NCBI GenBank assembly: GCA_021464415.1
Contig: CM038464.1
Coordinates: 53,681,328 to 53,745,327, forward strand
DNA length: 64,000 bases
DNA from: Lonicera japonica
Taxonomy: Eukaryota; Streptophyta; Magnoliopsida; Dipsacales; Caprifoliaceae
Direction of reading: 5' to 3'
The notes under the pieces were generated by a model. That model was given only the letters and a program-made list of their open reading frames with translations, did no database searches and had not been told where the DNA came from. Shown here one piece after another: positions 45,166 to 57,462 of the stretch (positions are counted from its first letter, which is position 1; every line of letters starts with the position of its first letter). The position numbers and the translations under genes are program-made.

Positions 45166-46516
45166 AATTAACAACATATAGTGTATAACAATAATGAACA
45201 AACTTCATACTCAATAGACAAGATTTATCTTTTACCACTTTGCTTTTCGTCTAGACATTTGTTTTTCTATTTGAAATCTAAATATGTCTAAAGACTGAAT
45301 TTGAAAATTTTGTGTGTCTAAATAGATGCTAAACATATTTTTTTGACCATTTTATCCTTCTTTTATCTTTTAAATTATGACCGGTTTAGTTTGAGGGCAA
45401 ACATGGTATTAAGCAATCGTTCGGACTTCATTAATCATACTAAGAGGTAGACAAAACTCTGAATGAAATCAGAGGCATCCATATTGAGAAATTGTTTATG
45501 TATCATTAATCAGATTAAACATCTTAGCATACCTTAATTTTTAACCAAATCAAACGTCTTAATTAACTTCTCGTACTTAAGAAGAAACTTTCACTTGATC
45601 GAAACCCAATAACATTCACACAAAATCAAAATAGATTGAAAAACAAAATTCACAAGAAGCCAATTTCTGTAATTTACTACACTGCATGTCAGTGGTCTTA
45701 ATTGGCAGATCCTAAATTAGTCCAGAATATTATTTTGATTGTATATACATGCATCATGTAAAAATCCAACAAAAAATACAAAATGAGAAGGGAAATTGAA
45801 AAGGGGAGCTAGCTGAGGGGCAAAAACAAAAAAAGTGGACATGTTGGATAAAGAGGGTGTATAATGTCCCTTTGAGAACCAACACTTGTGATGGACCAGT
45901 TGCTTTCACAATGACTCAAGAGATATAGAGGAGCCTCTTTAATTTGTTTATTTACTACACCTCCACTAGCTATATATATATATATCTCTTTGGATCCTAG
46001 TTAATTAGCTTTTAGGAAATTAAGATCATGACATTGATAATTAATATATATATATATGTTGGATATTGGAAAGAACATGATAATTAAAGCTAGGGAGTAA
46101 AAAATACCAAATGAGTTAAAAAAGGTATATTTCAAAACAAATTAATTATTCGTTTTCGAATAAAGTACTCGCTTCGTCTTAAATATTAATAGTTCAGTTC
46201 GACTTTTATATATATTTTTAAAGATATATAGATTAATTTCAACATAGAAACCTGCGTTTAGATCGACTATCTACACCGTAGATGGTAAAATGCTGAGTTT
46301 AATTTACCATAAAGGCTACAGCAACGCGTGATGAAACAGCCTAATATTGATGGTGAAATGGCAACCGAGGCTAAGTTAATTTAGAATCCCAACATTTAGT
46401 GGGACGAACTCTGATTTTCGTCTATGTCAGACGTGTGGGACAATCATCTAAGCTGGGGACGGAATTGATTCTTTCATCCGAAATGCCGCTTGATGAGATG
46501 ATAAACACTATGGTGT
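45166..46516. other. AT-rich intergenic spacer
   Basis: Contains TA microsatellites at about 45972-45987 and 46045-46057. No gene or bounded element was recognised. Confidence 0.55.
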
Positions 46517-47036
46517 CTACCGACCAGTGGCGTAGCCAGGAATTTCTACCCGGGGGTGCACCGCAATTTGAATGAACTCAAATTAAGCCCTAAATTCAAC
46601 CCTAAAGAATTAAGCCCTAAAATCAACCCTACAAAATTAAGCCCTAAAATCAAGTTCCAATAAGATTAAGCCCTATAAAATTAAGCCAAAAATTCAACCC
46701 TACAAAATTAAGCCTAAAATCAACCCTACAAAATTAAGCCCTAAAATCAAGCTCCAACTAATTTTACACAATTACACATATATTGAGATCATATATGATA
46801 TATCTTAAAATCAACCCTACAAAATTAAGCCCTAAAATCAAAGTCCAACTAATTTTACATCATAATATATATCATAGAGAGCAGAGAATAGCAAAAGAAA
46901 GGAGATAAAGAAAGGAGAGTTGTATTACACAATTACACAAGTCCCTATCTTTTTTTTTTTTTTTAAATAATTTGCCGAATCTCGGGAGTGCGGCCGCACT
47001 CCCTCGTACCTACATGGAGACGCCCCTGCTACCAAC
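46517..47036. mobile_element. hAT non-autonomous element (504 bp) with 8-bp target duplication
   Basis: The left terminus CAGTGGCGTAGCCAGGA (46525) and the right terminus, read inward as CAGGGGCGTCTCCATG (to 47028), are the CAGNGGCG ends of Tip100-type hAT elements. The target duplication is CTACCGAC (46517-46524) against CTACCAAC (47029-47036), 7/8. There is no transposase. Most of the interior is a minisatellite. Confidence 0.92.
46565..46860 (+). repeat. ~26-bp minisatellite inside the hAT element
   Basis: The unit AAATTAAGCCCTAAAATCAA (plus CCCTAC) recurs about eight times with point changes and small gaps. Each unit contains CCCTAAA, the plant telomere word, but the period and context are not telomeric. 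Confidence 0.88.
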
Positions 47037-47084
47037 TACACTTTTAGATGAAATCTATTTTTCATCCAAGCCTTGGACAAAATT

Positions 47085-47999
47085 CTATTTATCATCTAGC
47101 ATTGTGAGATCATCTCGGCCATGTTAGGGTGTTGGCTCGAGCAAGTGCCAAATTGTTAGTTGGAGTTCTTTTGGGGACGATTGGAACATATAGCCCTCAT
47201 AAATAAAATTGTGAGGTGCGGAGGGGCCTGTTTATTAGGGTGTTGTCTTGAGCAAGTGTGCTAAAGTGGACAATATTTGGCTAGAGAGAAGACTATCTCG
47301 ACCATGTTCGGGTGTCGTCCCAAGCATTGTAAGGTGCAGAGGGGCCTGGCTATCAGGGAGTTGTCTCGAGTAGGTGTGTTGAAGCGAACAACATCTGGTC
47401 GAGAGGAGACGGTCCTAACCATGTCACTTAGGGTGTTGCCCTAAGCAGGTGCCAAATCATGAGTTGGAGGCTTTTGGGGGGCGAGTTTGGAACATATAGC
47501 CCTGCGAAAAACAAAATTGTAAAGTGCGGAGGGGGCCTGCCTGTTAGGGTGAAAGTGGACAATATCTGGTTAGGGAGGAAACTGTCCCTACCGTGTTAGG
47601 GCGTCGATCATGTTAGGGCTTTTGGGGGTGAGTTGGAACATATACCCCTTCCAAAAACAAAATTGTGAGGTGCAGAGGGGTCCAGTTGTCAGATGTTGTC
47701 CTAAGCAGGTGTGCTAAAGCGGACGATATCTAGTTGGGATGAGACTGTCTCAACCATGTTAGGGTGTTGTCCTAAGTATGTGCCAAATTGTGAGTTGGAG
47801 GCCTTTGGGGGTGAGTTGGAACATATAACCCTACGAAAAACAAAATTGTGAGGTACAGACAGGCCTGGCTGTTAGGGTATTGTCCCGAGCAGGTGTGCTA
47901 AAGCGGGCAATATTTGATTAGGGAAGAGACCGTCCTGGTCATGTTAGGGTGTTGCCCCTAGTAAGTGCTAAAGCGAAAAATGTTTGTTTAGGGAGGATA
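47085..47999 (+). repeat. Degenerate tandem repeat, ~120-190-bp unit
   Basis: About five copies of a unit containing GGAACATATAGCCCT, AAAATTGTGAGGTGCGGAGG, GGGTGTTGTCC and GCAGGTGTGCTAAAGCGG. The unit length varies because of internal deletions (marker spacing about 120, 190, 150 and 180 bp). The block is GC-richer than its flanks. No ORF. Confidence 0.88.
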
Positions 48000-50144
48000 T
48001 TATGTTTATTAAACTAACTCTATTGAAACTATGTTATCCGTCCTACTTTGCTTTTGATTTTGATTTTTACCCTACTTACAATCATTTTTTACTTAAAAAA
48101 TATACTTAGCAGCATAATTTCGATCCTTGCATGTAACAATCCATACCCGCGCATACACCGTCTATCACTTTAATCAATTTTTTTCTTCAAATTTATACAC
48201 AAGTTGGTCGCATAAATAGGATAAATTAATTTTAATAAAAAATGCTTTTTATATCGGACATTCATACTGCTTAATTATTTTTATCGACATGCTTTATATG
48301 AATTGTGATTCACCGACATACATTTTATGGATCGCGATTTAAGAGGTTTAATAACTTTATAAAGTGTATATTGAAAAAAATACTTTATAAATGTAGCACC
48401 GATCAATTTTAATAACTTTAAGGTGCAATAATTAGGAGGTCAAAGATGCAGTGTGAGAGCTAGCAATATTGCAGTTTGCAGATGGAGAAAGCTAGCTGTG
48501 GTTTTCTCTTGGGGCCCTAAATGTAAAAACAAGAAGAAAATCTAAAAATTCTCCCTGCCAAAATTGCCGTAATCAACTGAACCAGATAAGAAGGGAAATG
48601 ATTATGCCTTTGAATTTCTTTACCAACAGCTAACATATGCTGCCAAATTAACACAACAATATTCTTATTCTTTTCCACCTACTCTTCTCACTTTCTGTCT
48701 CCTTTTTTCTTCTCTCTTCATAACATTGTACTTCATCAATTTCTCTTTCTAGCTTATTACTTAGGAGAAGGCTAAATTTATGTAATGATCTTGTAGTTTA
48801 AATTGTAAATGATATTTATCTTAAGCAAGAGGCTGCTAGTTCAAATCTACAATCACTGATAATTTTTTTTAAATACTAACTAATTAAAGTTAAATTTGTG
48901 ATTAGCAATGAATGAGGCGATAAAATTCCCGATAATTCACCCGTTTAGTTAAATTTTGACGTATCCCTTTTACACGACCCACCCCTCATATAAATCTTGG
49001 ATCCGCCCTTGCTAGCATCCACAATTTTATCCTTATTCCTATATATTGTTGATTAGAAACTGTCTATGGCGAGGTTTGAGTTTGCATGTCCAATGTTCTT
49101 TCGTCAAACTGTGTCGCTAACATAATTCAAATCCTACTCACTCGTGTAAAAAGTGGACAATGATACCATGTGACGTAGAACTCATTGACTTAGATTAATA
49201 ATATTACTTTGATTTTAATTAGCAATTAATACTAATTCCAATTAACCTAATTGATGGCCAATCATATTATAAATGATATTGTGGGATTTAGTAATTACTA
49301 ATTAGTATATTGATTACTTTTCACGTACAAAAGAGAATGCGTAGATTATGTTGCACTGTTTTTACAATTTTAAGGGTTAACCTAAATAAATAAATAAATA
49401 TTCACATATAATTCCAGGCTGACAAAATTCCAAAGTACATCCTGCTCACTTTTTTGGTTCATATTTGAAAGAAAAGTAAGATAGACTCATAGGGATATAT
49501 ATATATATATTTTTTTTTCAAAGAAAGAACAAATAAATAAATAAAAAAGAAAAGAAAAAACTACTACTACTACTACAAAAGCACATCCTGCTCAAGTTCT
49601 CTTTACCACCTCATACTTGAAAGAAGAGTTAGTGAGAAATTCTGGAGAACTTCTTGGCATCTCTCCCTCAAGATTTCCACTAGATCAAAATCAGACGCAG
49701 GTTTGAATCAAATTTTCTTTTTATACGTAAAAGTCGTCTCGGCAATGGATCGACTGGTCTGTTTGTTGACCTATTTTTAGCGATGATTTTCTTTGAACAT
49801 ATCTGTCAATGGTCTGGATTAGTTCGTTTTAGAACCTGGTTGTATATGAGTTTATACATGCACTGGTAGTCCTCCACCTTCTATATTTGGACTGAATGCC
49901 GCGTTTCACTGCAATGTTCGAAAATGACTAAAAAACCGATTAATTTTTTATGAAAATAATTGGACTTTCTTCTTTTAAATTCTCACGAAAATAAGTTGTT
50001 TCAGCTATTTTCTAACGTTGTAATCAAATGGGCCAAAAAGGTGCAATTGTACGTGTTCTTTTTTTGACTTTCTTTAGTGTTATATTACCTTGTAGTGTTT
50101 TGTGGATTTTAGAACACAGTGTGGAAATTAAGGAGGAAGTAGAA
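48000..50144. other. Spacer and 5' region of the bHLH gene
   Basis: Near 48770-49015 a hAT-like end (CTTGGATCCGCCCTTG) is visible without a partner. A ~45-bp imperfect duplication carries ACATCCTGCTCA at about 49437 and about 49583. A possible 5' UTR intron (donor CAG/GTTTGA near 49700, acceptor TTTCAG near 50004) would explain the ~440 bp between a plausible leader and the start codon. Confidence 0.4.
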
Positions 50145-53100
50145 ATGCAGTTCATTCAGAATGAGTGCCAACTGGGAAATTACTTGTCAATAAATTCTAT
50201 GGATCGCCGTATTCATGGAGAGTCGAGTTCGACGGAGATGGCAGTTGTTGGGAAGTCATCAAGATCAATGGCTGAGGAAGCAGCGTCCAAGAGCCACAGC
50301 GAAGCCGAAAGGAGACGCCGGAAGCGAATCAATGGTCACCTCGCAACCCTTCGCTCTCTCCTCCCCAATACAATCAAAGTAAGTAAACACACGATTTAAT
50401 TTTATTACAAGTTGGTGCACAAAATGACACATAATATCTATATGTGTTTAATCACGGAGGAGTAATGCTAAATATTCGTACACTATTTCTACTTTTTTTT
50501 TTGTACAAACTGGTGTTTGACAAATCAAATAATTGAAAAGAATGACAAATTATAAAAACATGTACATTCATATATATCATTAGTCACCATAAGAATTTTA
50601 CCATTTTATAACTGTTTTCAAATTAATTTTATGTTAGTTTTGGCAAAAAAGTCATAAAAGGTGAAATAATTTAATTTCATGCCTTTATTTATTTATTTGA
50701 TTTAATTTTTGTTGTTGTTGTAAAAATAGTAACCTTTGATTATTTTTCAAGGCGCTTTATGTTTAACCATCATTTTTGTTTTTTTTAACTTTATGTTAGT
50801 TTTGAAACAAAAAAGTAACAAATTAAAGGTGAAATAGTTTAATTTTATCACTATCTTTTAAAAAAATAGTCACTACTGTTTATTTTCATACGCTTCTAGA
50901 TCATCAACATCATATTTGTTTTCTTTACTTTATGTCTGCTTTGAAAAACATATCAAAACTGGTGTTATAAAAACATCTAAAATTAACTTTATGTCAATTT
51001 CGATAAAGAAGTTAAAAAGGATGAGATGAAATTAGTTTGTTTTTATTAATTATTTTCATTTTTTTTGAAAGAAAGTCATTCTCATGATTTAATTTTTTTC
51101 ATGAAGCAATTAAAATTTTCCATTATCTCATACTTAATAAAAAAAAATGGGTCATGCAAATAATTTTTTTCTCGTGAAAAAATACAGGGGCTTGGATTAA
51201 AAAAACTGGAAAAAAAATTAAACTCAGAATCATTCTTCAATAAGGCAAACCAATTTTTTTGTGCAAAAGGAGCCTCACAGATTTTGGTCAATATATGTTT
51301 TGCGAATTATGACTAAGAATTACTTCAGGTGCAATGTCAATTTACCCAACTTAAGGAAGTTCAACGTTAGGTCTTGGAAGGTGCTAGCTTCTTGTAAAAC
51401 ATAACTTTGAAAACATTGTATATATATATATATATATGTGTGTGTGTAAAGTATAAAACATGGTGTGAAAAGAAACATGTACTTTATAAATCAGAAGTCT
51501 AACCCCACACATGCAGTTAAGAAATCAGTTCATAAAACTAAACATTAATATAACATGCATATATTTAAATCTCCAACCAGGTCTTAAAATAGTAAGTAAA
51601 ATCTTTACATTTTGATTACAAAAGTACACAACAATTAATAAGGCCAAGTCCTTGTATACCGCGGACGTGTTTAGTTTATTGAAAACACACCATCCTATAA
51701 AAACTCATTTTAAAAATTTCGGCACATGGAAGCTATAGAAATCAACCTTTCAACATGTGAATAATAAAAACATTTTTCCTCAACTTGTTTCCGCATCCAA
51801 TCAACACAACCTAGGTTTTCAAGAATTTTTTTTTGAGCGTTGTAATTTTTATACACTTAAACTCGCCGCCGCACACGGCATACATAATTAATCGGGTTTG
51901 GAAGGTCTAAATCTCATAACAGAATTCAAAGCGTCGCAGTTTCGAGTATTATTTATGACATATTTTTTTGGAGAATATATATTTTTTCTGACTCAAACTT
52001 ATGATATATGTTTATCACATAAAGAACAGTCACATCTGTACTTCTATAACTTCTATAAAAAATTATAAAGAAGTGTCAAATTCTTGTACTAAGTGTGACA
52101 TTAATTTGTAGAAAAGATGCGTACATTATTGTGTACTAGTTTAGTTTGAAAGGGAATCTTACCAACAACTTAATCTTCAATTAATGGTTAAGTATAAAAA
52201 AAAGTTACTTCACGAACTAATCTCAGTTTTTGAGTGGTTGAGTATTAACTATATTTATCGTTTTAGTTATTAATAGATTTTTTTTTCGAATAAAATAAAT
52301 AAAAAATTTAACATAAAAAAATATATTTTTTTAAGAACTTACGAGACATGTCAGATCTTGTTTGTATCCAAATTCTAAAACTTGAAACTATATCTTATTA
52401 ATTTGTCTCGTAATGTCGATCGTGTCCATTTAAATTTGATAATTTCTTTTTCACTCGAGGTATGATTTTTCTACCATAATTTGAAAATTGCAATTGTGTT
52501 TGTAGTACTTTGTGATGTTTAAATAGTTCTGGTTCAATAAATTAAAGTGACATAGCTTTGTATCATGTTCGTGTCATAGTAAATCCTGTTGTATCATGTG
52601 AGGCGGAACATTATCAAAATACAAATTGTGATACCCTAAGTACATATGAATAAAATATAAAAAATAAATAAATGAATTTGGGCTTAAGTTCAGGTGCTGA
52701 AAATATGAGCATTCACATATGAATATATATATATATATATATATATCCACTCCTTGAGCCCAAAAATAAAAATGAAATAAAATGACCTAGCTATGACCAT
52801 ATGAAATTATGAAGTAACTTCCTACATTCGTTGCAATATAGTGTAGCTTTTCTGAAAAAGTGTTTTTGTTGACTAATTTTTTGTGTTTCAGACGGACAAA
52901 GCTTCGCTATTGGCGGAGGTGGTCCGCCAAGTAAGGGAACTCAAGAAACAAGCAGCTGAACTGGCTGCATCACCAACCATTGACAACGACGATATCCTAA
53001 TTCCGACCGAAACAGACGAAACAAACTTATCTTACTGCAGCAGCTCCGGAGATCAACCGGAAACTAATATAGTAAAGGCAAGTGTGAGTTGCGAGGATAG

Positions 53101-53344
53101 GCCGGAGTTGGTAATGGAGTTGAAGAGAGCGGTGAGTTCAGCAAAGGGAGAGGTGGTGAGGGCGGAGATGGCAACGGTTGGAGGGAGGACGAAGAGCGTG
53201 CTTTGGGTGAAGGTTACCGGAGGAGAGGATGGAGTGGCGGTGCTGCGGAGGGCTTTGAAGGTGGTTATAGACAGGGGTGGGATGTTGGGTAGATCGGCCC
53301 ATGGTTCACTAGGGAAGAAGCGGCCACATTTCTCTCATTATTGA
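50145..53344 (+). CDS. bHLH transcription factor (bHLH30/106/107-like), two exons
   Basis: CDS exons 50145-50378 and 52892-53344, joined through a 2.5-kb GT-AG intron (GTAAGT donor, TTTCAG acceptor), encode 228 residues. The bHLH domain is split by the intron as usual for this family. The basic region and helix 1 (residues 49-78, KSHSEAERRRRKRINGHLA) carry H51 and E55. Loop and helix 2 begin with TDKASLLAEVVRQVRELKKQ (79-98). A C-terminal ACT-like region (about 134-190) includes KASVSCEDRPELV and RAEMATVGGRTKSVL, as in Arabidopsis bHLH106/107/30 relatives. It is probably a nuclear DNA-binding dimer. I chose ATG 50145. An in-frame ATG at 50028 would add a hydrophobic stretch likely to be leader or intron, and 50199 is a further alternative. 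Confidence 0.92.
50379..52891 (+). other. bHLH intron, AT-rich
   Basis: A 2.5-kb intron. TA microsatellites occur at about 51420-51435 and 52725-52746. No bounded transposon was recognised. Confidence 0.7.
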
Positions 53345-53369
53345 TTACTAGCTATTATAATATATTGCG

Positions 53370-55430
53370 CTAACTAATTATGAGTTGTATATTTCTTTAT
53401 TCTTACTATTTCTTTTTTCTCATCATGCGCATGCATAATAACCTTATAAATAGGGTTCTCCTTATATCGAGTTGTTATCATTAGAAATATAATTCCTCTA
53501 TTAATTCTTAATTTAGTATCAAAGGAATGTCTAAATCCTTCTTACGAAAACCCTAGCCACCACAAATCATCCTCATCTTTGAAAAATACAATTAAATCGA
53601 TTATTTATTGAACCAACAAAGCAAGCAAAACATCCAGCCAAATCACCACCGACCATTAAAATAAGTCGAACCATAGTCCATTTGCCTCGATTTTAGAGCC
53701 TAATTAAAAAAACCATCTAAACAAATCGCAGTTCTTTCACATACTTAACACCAACATTTACAAATCATAGATCTTAACCTATACTATCCCAAAACCAGAT
53801 CTAGCACATGATTTAGATCATCTGCCCTAGATGATTTAGCTAATCCAAAAATCAACACAAACCTAGCCCCAAAGAGCCCTCACGCACGGTGTGTAATTGT
53901 GTATAGTTCCATCTTCGTCTCAGATCCCATGCATACCAGCCTAAACGCATAAGCTCACGCGTTCCAGCTCCCATGTGTTACACGCATGCTAGGACCTCAC
54001 ATGTGATATAACATCATGTGTCTCATAGTCCCACTCATCGTTAAGACGCAGTGAACTCGGCCACATCAGTCGGTTCAATTAAATTGGTTCACCACAACAT
54101 CTTTTAACCGGTTCAGCAGTTTTTTGACAAGTCCTTGATCAGTTTACACTAGTGCTTAGAGTTTTTTGACCATCTTAATTCCTGCTTCAGTTTTTCCAGA
54201 ATCAACCTTGATTTTACAGTTTCAGGTATAACTCATAGAGATGCATATCGTCGAGAAGCAAATGTTCTCGTTTATTTACGATATATCTCTGATACCCCAA
54301 AAAGGGAATTGTAGAATATGAAGTGTGGTATATAAACAATTAAAAGGTGAAAAGATGGTTTTTGATGTCCATGAAATCGAAAATTAATGAAGCAATATAT
54401 TTACATTCATACTTTAAGCGATATATTCAAGTTTTCACTTTGAATCAAAGGAAATTTATTAGCCAAACAAAGTGGCAAACCCCTCTCTGAGTACTATAGA
54501 GAGCTAACAAAGATCTTCAGCAAATTGAATCATCACGATAAGGTGATCATGGAAAGTCCAAATGAAAGAGCAGTGGATTCAGTAGAAGTAGATTCGGTTG
54601 ATGAAATGGTTCTGAAGTCGATTATGCTAATGAAGCAGAAGTGGGCCACCATTTCACCGGCACCTCTAAACCACAAATGGAAGAGCCTGTAGTAGATCCA
54701 GCATTAGCAGCAGCACCAGCGGAGATACCAATAGCAAAGGCTGAGTCGGTAGCTAGAGAGGTAGGTCAGGCAATTCCATTTTGGGAGCCAACTCAAGTTT
54801 TGGAAGCCCCATAGAAGCCTAGATAGCACCTGTGCGTAGGCCATGTTTCATATTTCACATTTTTCTTGTTGGGTTAAATAAACTTGAACAAATTCGTTGC
54901 AAAATCTTACAAAATAATCTTGTCCTAGAATTAGAAAAAGTGTACACACTGGTTCATTAGGAAGTCCTTTAGGGAAAAACCATGAATAATGAATCTGAGA
55001 ATAATGAGGCTGTAACGATGGTGGCCTGCAACCGCATCCCACAAAATCAATCCAATTTGAATAATCAAGGTCAGTTTTGAAGAAACTCAAATTGGTTGAA
55101 CCAAGAGAATTGAATTGGATCTTGGAACCAAAATCGTGACTCATAGTCTAAAGATCGTAGGAGTAGTTCATAATATCATCCTTGTTTGTGTGTAGACAAA
55201 CTGGGCACTCGAATAAAGAATGCTACGAGGTCACTGGCTATCCATACTGGTGGAATCATTCTCAGAATTGTCGTTCAAATCGAAAAAACGAAGATGATGA
55301 AAAAAAGGCTTCAGGATTGCTTACAACAGCCAATACACTTGGTAAGATTTTAAATTCTGCATTTGTTTTGAATAATATACGGAAAACTAGTTATAATGCT
55401 ACAGATCATATGATGTTTCTATTTTAGACA
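53370..55430 (+). mobile_element. Degraded Ty1/copia-like remnant
   Basis: After the bHLH gene comes an LTR-like stretch with a TATA-like TTATAAATAGGG (about 53443). It ends before TTAGTATCAAAGG (53513-53525), a mutated methionine-tRNA-type PBS followed by a leader. Further on, 55182-55260 encodes CRQTGHSNKECYEVTGYPYW, the zinc knuckle and downstream motif of copia gag, with the first cysteine lost. No second LTR or pol was found, so this is a truncated relic. Confidence 0.5.
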
Positions 55431-55627
55431 AATCACATCTCTTACCCCATCATACCAAAATTTTAATGCTACTTTAAAAAGTTATACGTACCATTTGCTT
55501 CAACAATTGAACGTTGTTAAATGTTATGGCCATACTCATATTTGTTCACATAATATATTGAAAATACCTTTTCTTGTTCCTTTGCCAAATGTTGAAGAGA
55601 AGAAGATGGGCAACAAATTTATATATA

Positions 55628-56859
55628 GAATTCATTGAGTTAGTAACACTTTTGACCCCCAAAGTATGTTAGTAGTTTCACTTTTGTCCATAATGTTTCA
55701 ATTTGGGAGCATTAAACCCCAAAGTTTATAAAATTGTTTCAATGTAGTCCAATTAGTAACTTTCGTTAAGTTTTTTAACGGAATTAACATGTGGGGCCAT
55801 ATAATTTCTTTTATATTTTTCTGGTGAAATTTTGCGTTGCAATTTCGGACCTTTAAATAATCGAATTTGAAAAAATGTTGAACTGCAAAATTGAAACTCT
55901 CAAAATTCTCTTCGTTATACACTCAAGAAACCCATGATTCAGAGTTTCGGGGAAAAATATGCTTTAAAAATTATTTGAGTCACTTTAGGTATCTTCAAAA
56001 AAATATTGAAATGCAAATCCATTTTTTTTCCATATAATTTACATTCAAATCATTTTACTCAATTTATCTATTGCAAATTTAATGGATGACAAACCCAGTT
56101 AAGGCCTAATTCTTCTTTAGCTTAATTTTTTTTTGCTTAATCTTTTAAAAACTTAATTATTGGAAATGTATAATTGAGGGAGGCTAAACGTAAAACGATT
56201 GATCAGATGTACTGAAGCTAATATCCCTGAAGAATGGATATCATCATGGTCCATTTTATTTTTAGCCTCCATTAATTATATATTTTCGAAAAATAGGTTT
56301 TTAAAATATTAAAACAAAAAATCTTTAAAATAAAAAGAAGAATTAAGTCATAATTGGGTATAACAACCATTAAGTTGATAATACATAAATTGTGTAAAAC
56401 GATTTGAATATAAATTATATGGAGAAAATAAGCTTAGAGATTAAAAAAAAAATTGGGTTACAATACTTAACTTTGTTGAATTTGTGAGATAAGATACCTA
56501 AAGTAACTCAAATAATTGTTAAAGCAATTTTTTTCCTCGAGACTCCAAATCACGAGTTTCTTGAGTGTATCACGAAGAGAATTTCGAGAGTTTCAATTTT
56601 GTAGTTAAACATTTTTCCAAATTCGATCATCTAGAGGTTTAAAATTGCGACACAAAATTTTACCAAAAAAATGGAAAAGAAATTATATGGTCCCACATGT
56701 TAATTTCATTAAAAAAACTTAACGGAAGCTACTAATTGGACTACATTGAAACAATTTCTAAACTTTGGGATTTAATGCACCCAAATCGAAATATTAGGGA
56801 CAAAAGTGAAACTACTAGCATATTTCAGGGGTCAAAAGTGTTACTAACTCGAATTCATT
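55628..56859. mobile_element. Mutator-like foldback element (1214 bp) with 9-bp target duplication
   Basis: The element spans 55637-56850, bounded by a perfect 9-bp duplication GAATTCATT (55628-55636 and 56851-56859). The termini begin GAGTTAGTAACACTTTTGAC on both strands. The inverted match is strong for about 360 bp and continues at lower identity to near the centre (about 56190 and 56270), so the element is essentially one hairpin with ~550-bp arms. No ORF of note. The long inverted repeats and 9-bp duplication fit the Mutator superfamily. Confidence 0.93.
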
Positions 56860-56912
56860 TGAACAAAATCACGTTACATAGATAGGATCTACACATGCTA
56901 AGGTACTTTATA

Positions 56913-57428
56913 ATTGGACAAAGGGTGCTAGTAAAGTCACACTTAATTTTTAGTTAAGTCACTAGTTATACATCGTTTAATTATGATGTGTTGGAAAAAA
57001 ATCAAATTAAATGAATGAACCAAATGAATTAAGAAATAAAAAACATGTTCATCATTCTCGATCAGTAATTAAGAAAGAAAAATACAAAATAAAATCCATA
57101 TGACTTCACTATATATATACATTCCCAATTTCGTCTATGTTTGATAATTTCAACGTTTTAGTTTCTTTTTCTAATTCATAGTTATAAAAGGAGAGTAAGT
57201 TTTGTTCAAATGTTTAAATCTTCGATCATTAAAGAGTGTGAGTGAATTTGATATCAATTATTTTTTAGAATTTGTATTATGCTACCATATTTATAACAAG
57301 AGAATAATTTAGTTTTCTTATTAGAGTGCTTAAATTAGGGGTGCACTTTCAAAATTAAAAACTAACTTAAGTGTTTAAGGGTCTTAAACCTAAAAATTAA
57401 TGGTGCTTTTACTAGCACATTGGACAAA
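56913..57428. mobile_element. MITE (496 bp) with 9-10-bp target duplication
   Basis: The left end GGGTGCTAGTAAAGTCAC and right end (inverted GTGCTAGTAAAAGCACC) flank 56923-57418. The target duplication ATTGGACAAA occurs at 56913-56922 and 57419-57428. Non-coding. It is probably Mutator-like and related to the next element. Confidence 0.87.
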
Positions 57429-57462
57429 CTATATTTTTACATTTTATACTTTGCAAGCATAA

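Noticed and set aside
46565..46860. Interstitial telomere array, because CCCTAAA recurs
   Set aside because: The words are 26 bp apart within a larger unit, not contiguous heptamers, and lie inside a hAT element.
50028..50144. N-terminal extension of the bHLH reading frame (39 residues)
   Set aside because: The extension is hydrophobic, unlike bHLH N-termini, and includes possible splice acceptors. The start at 50145 is more plausible, though unproven.
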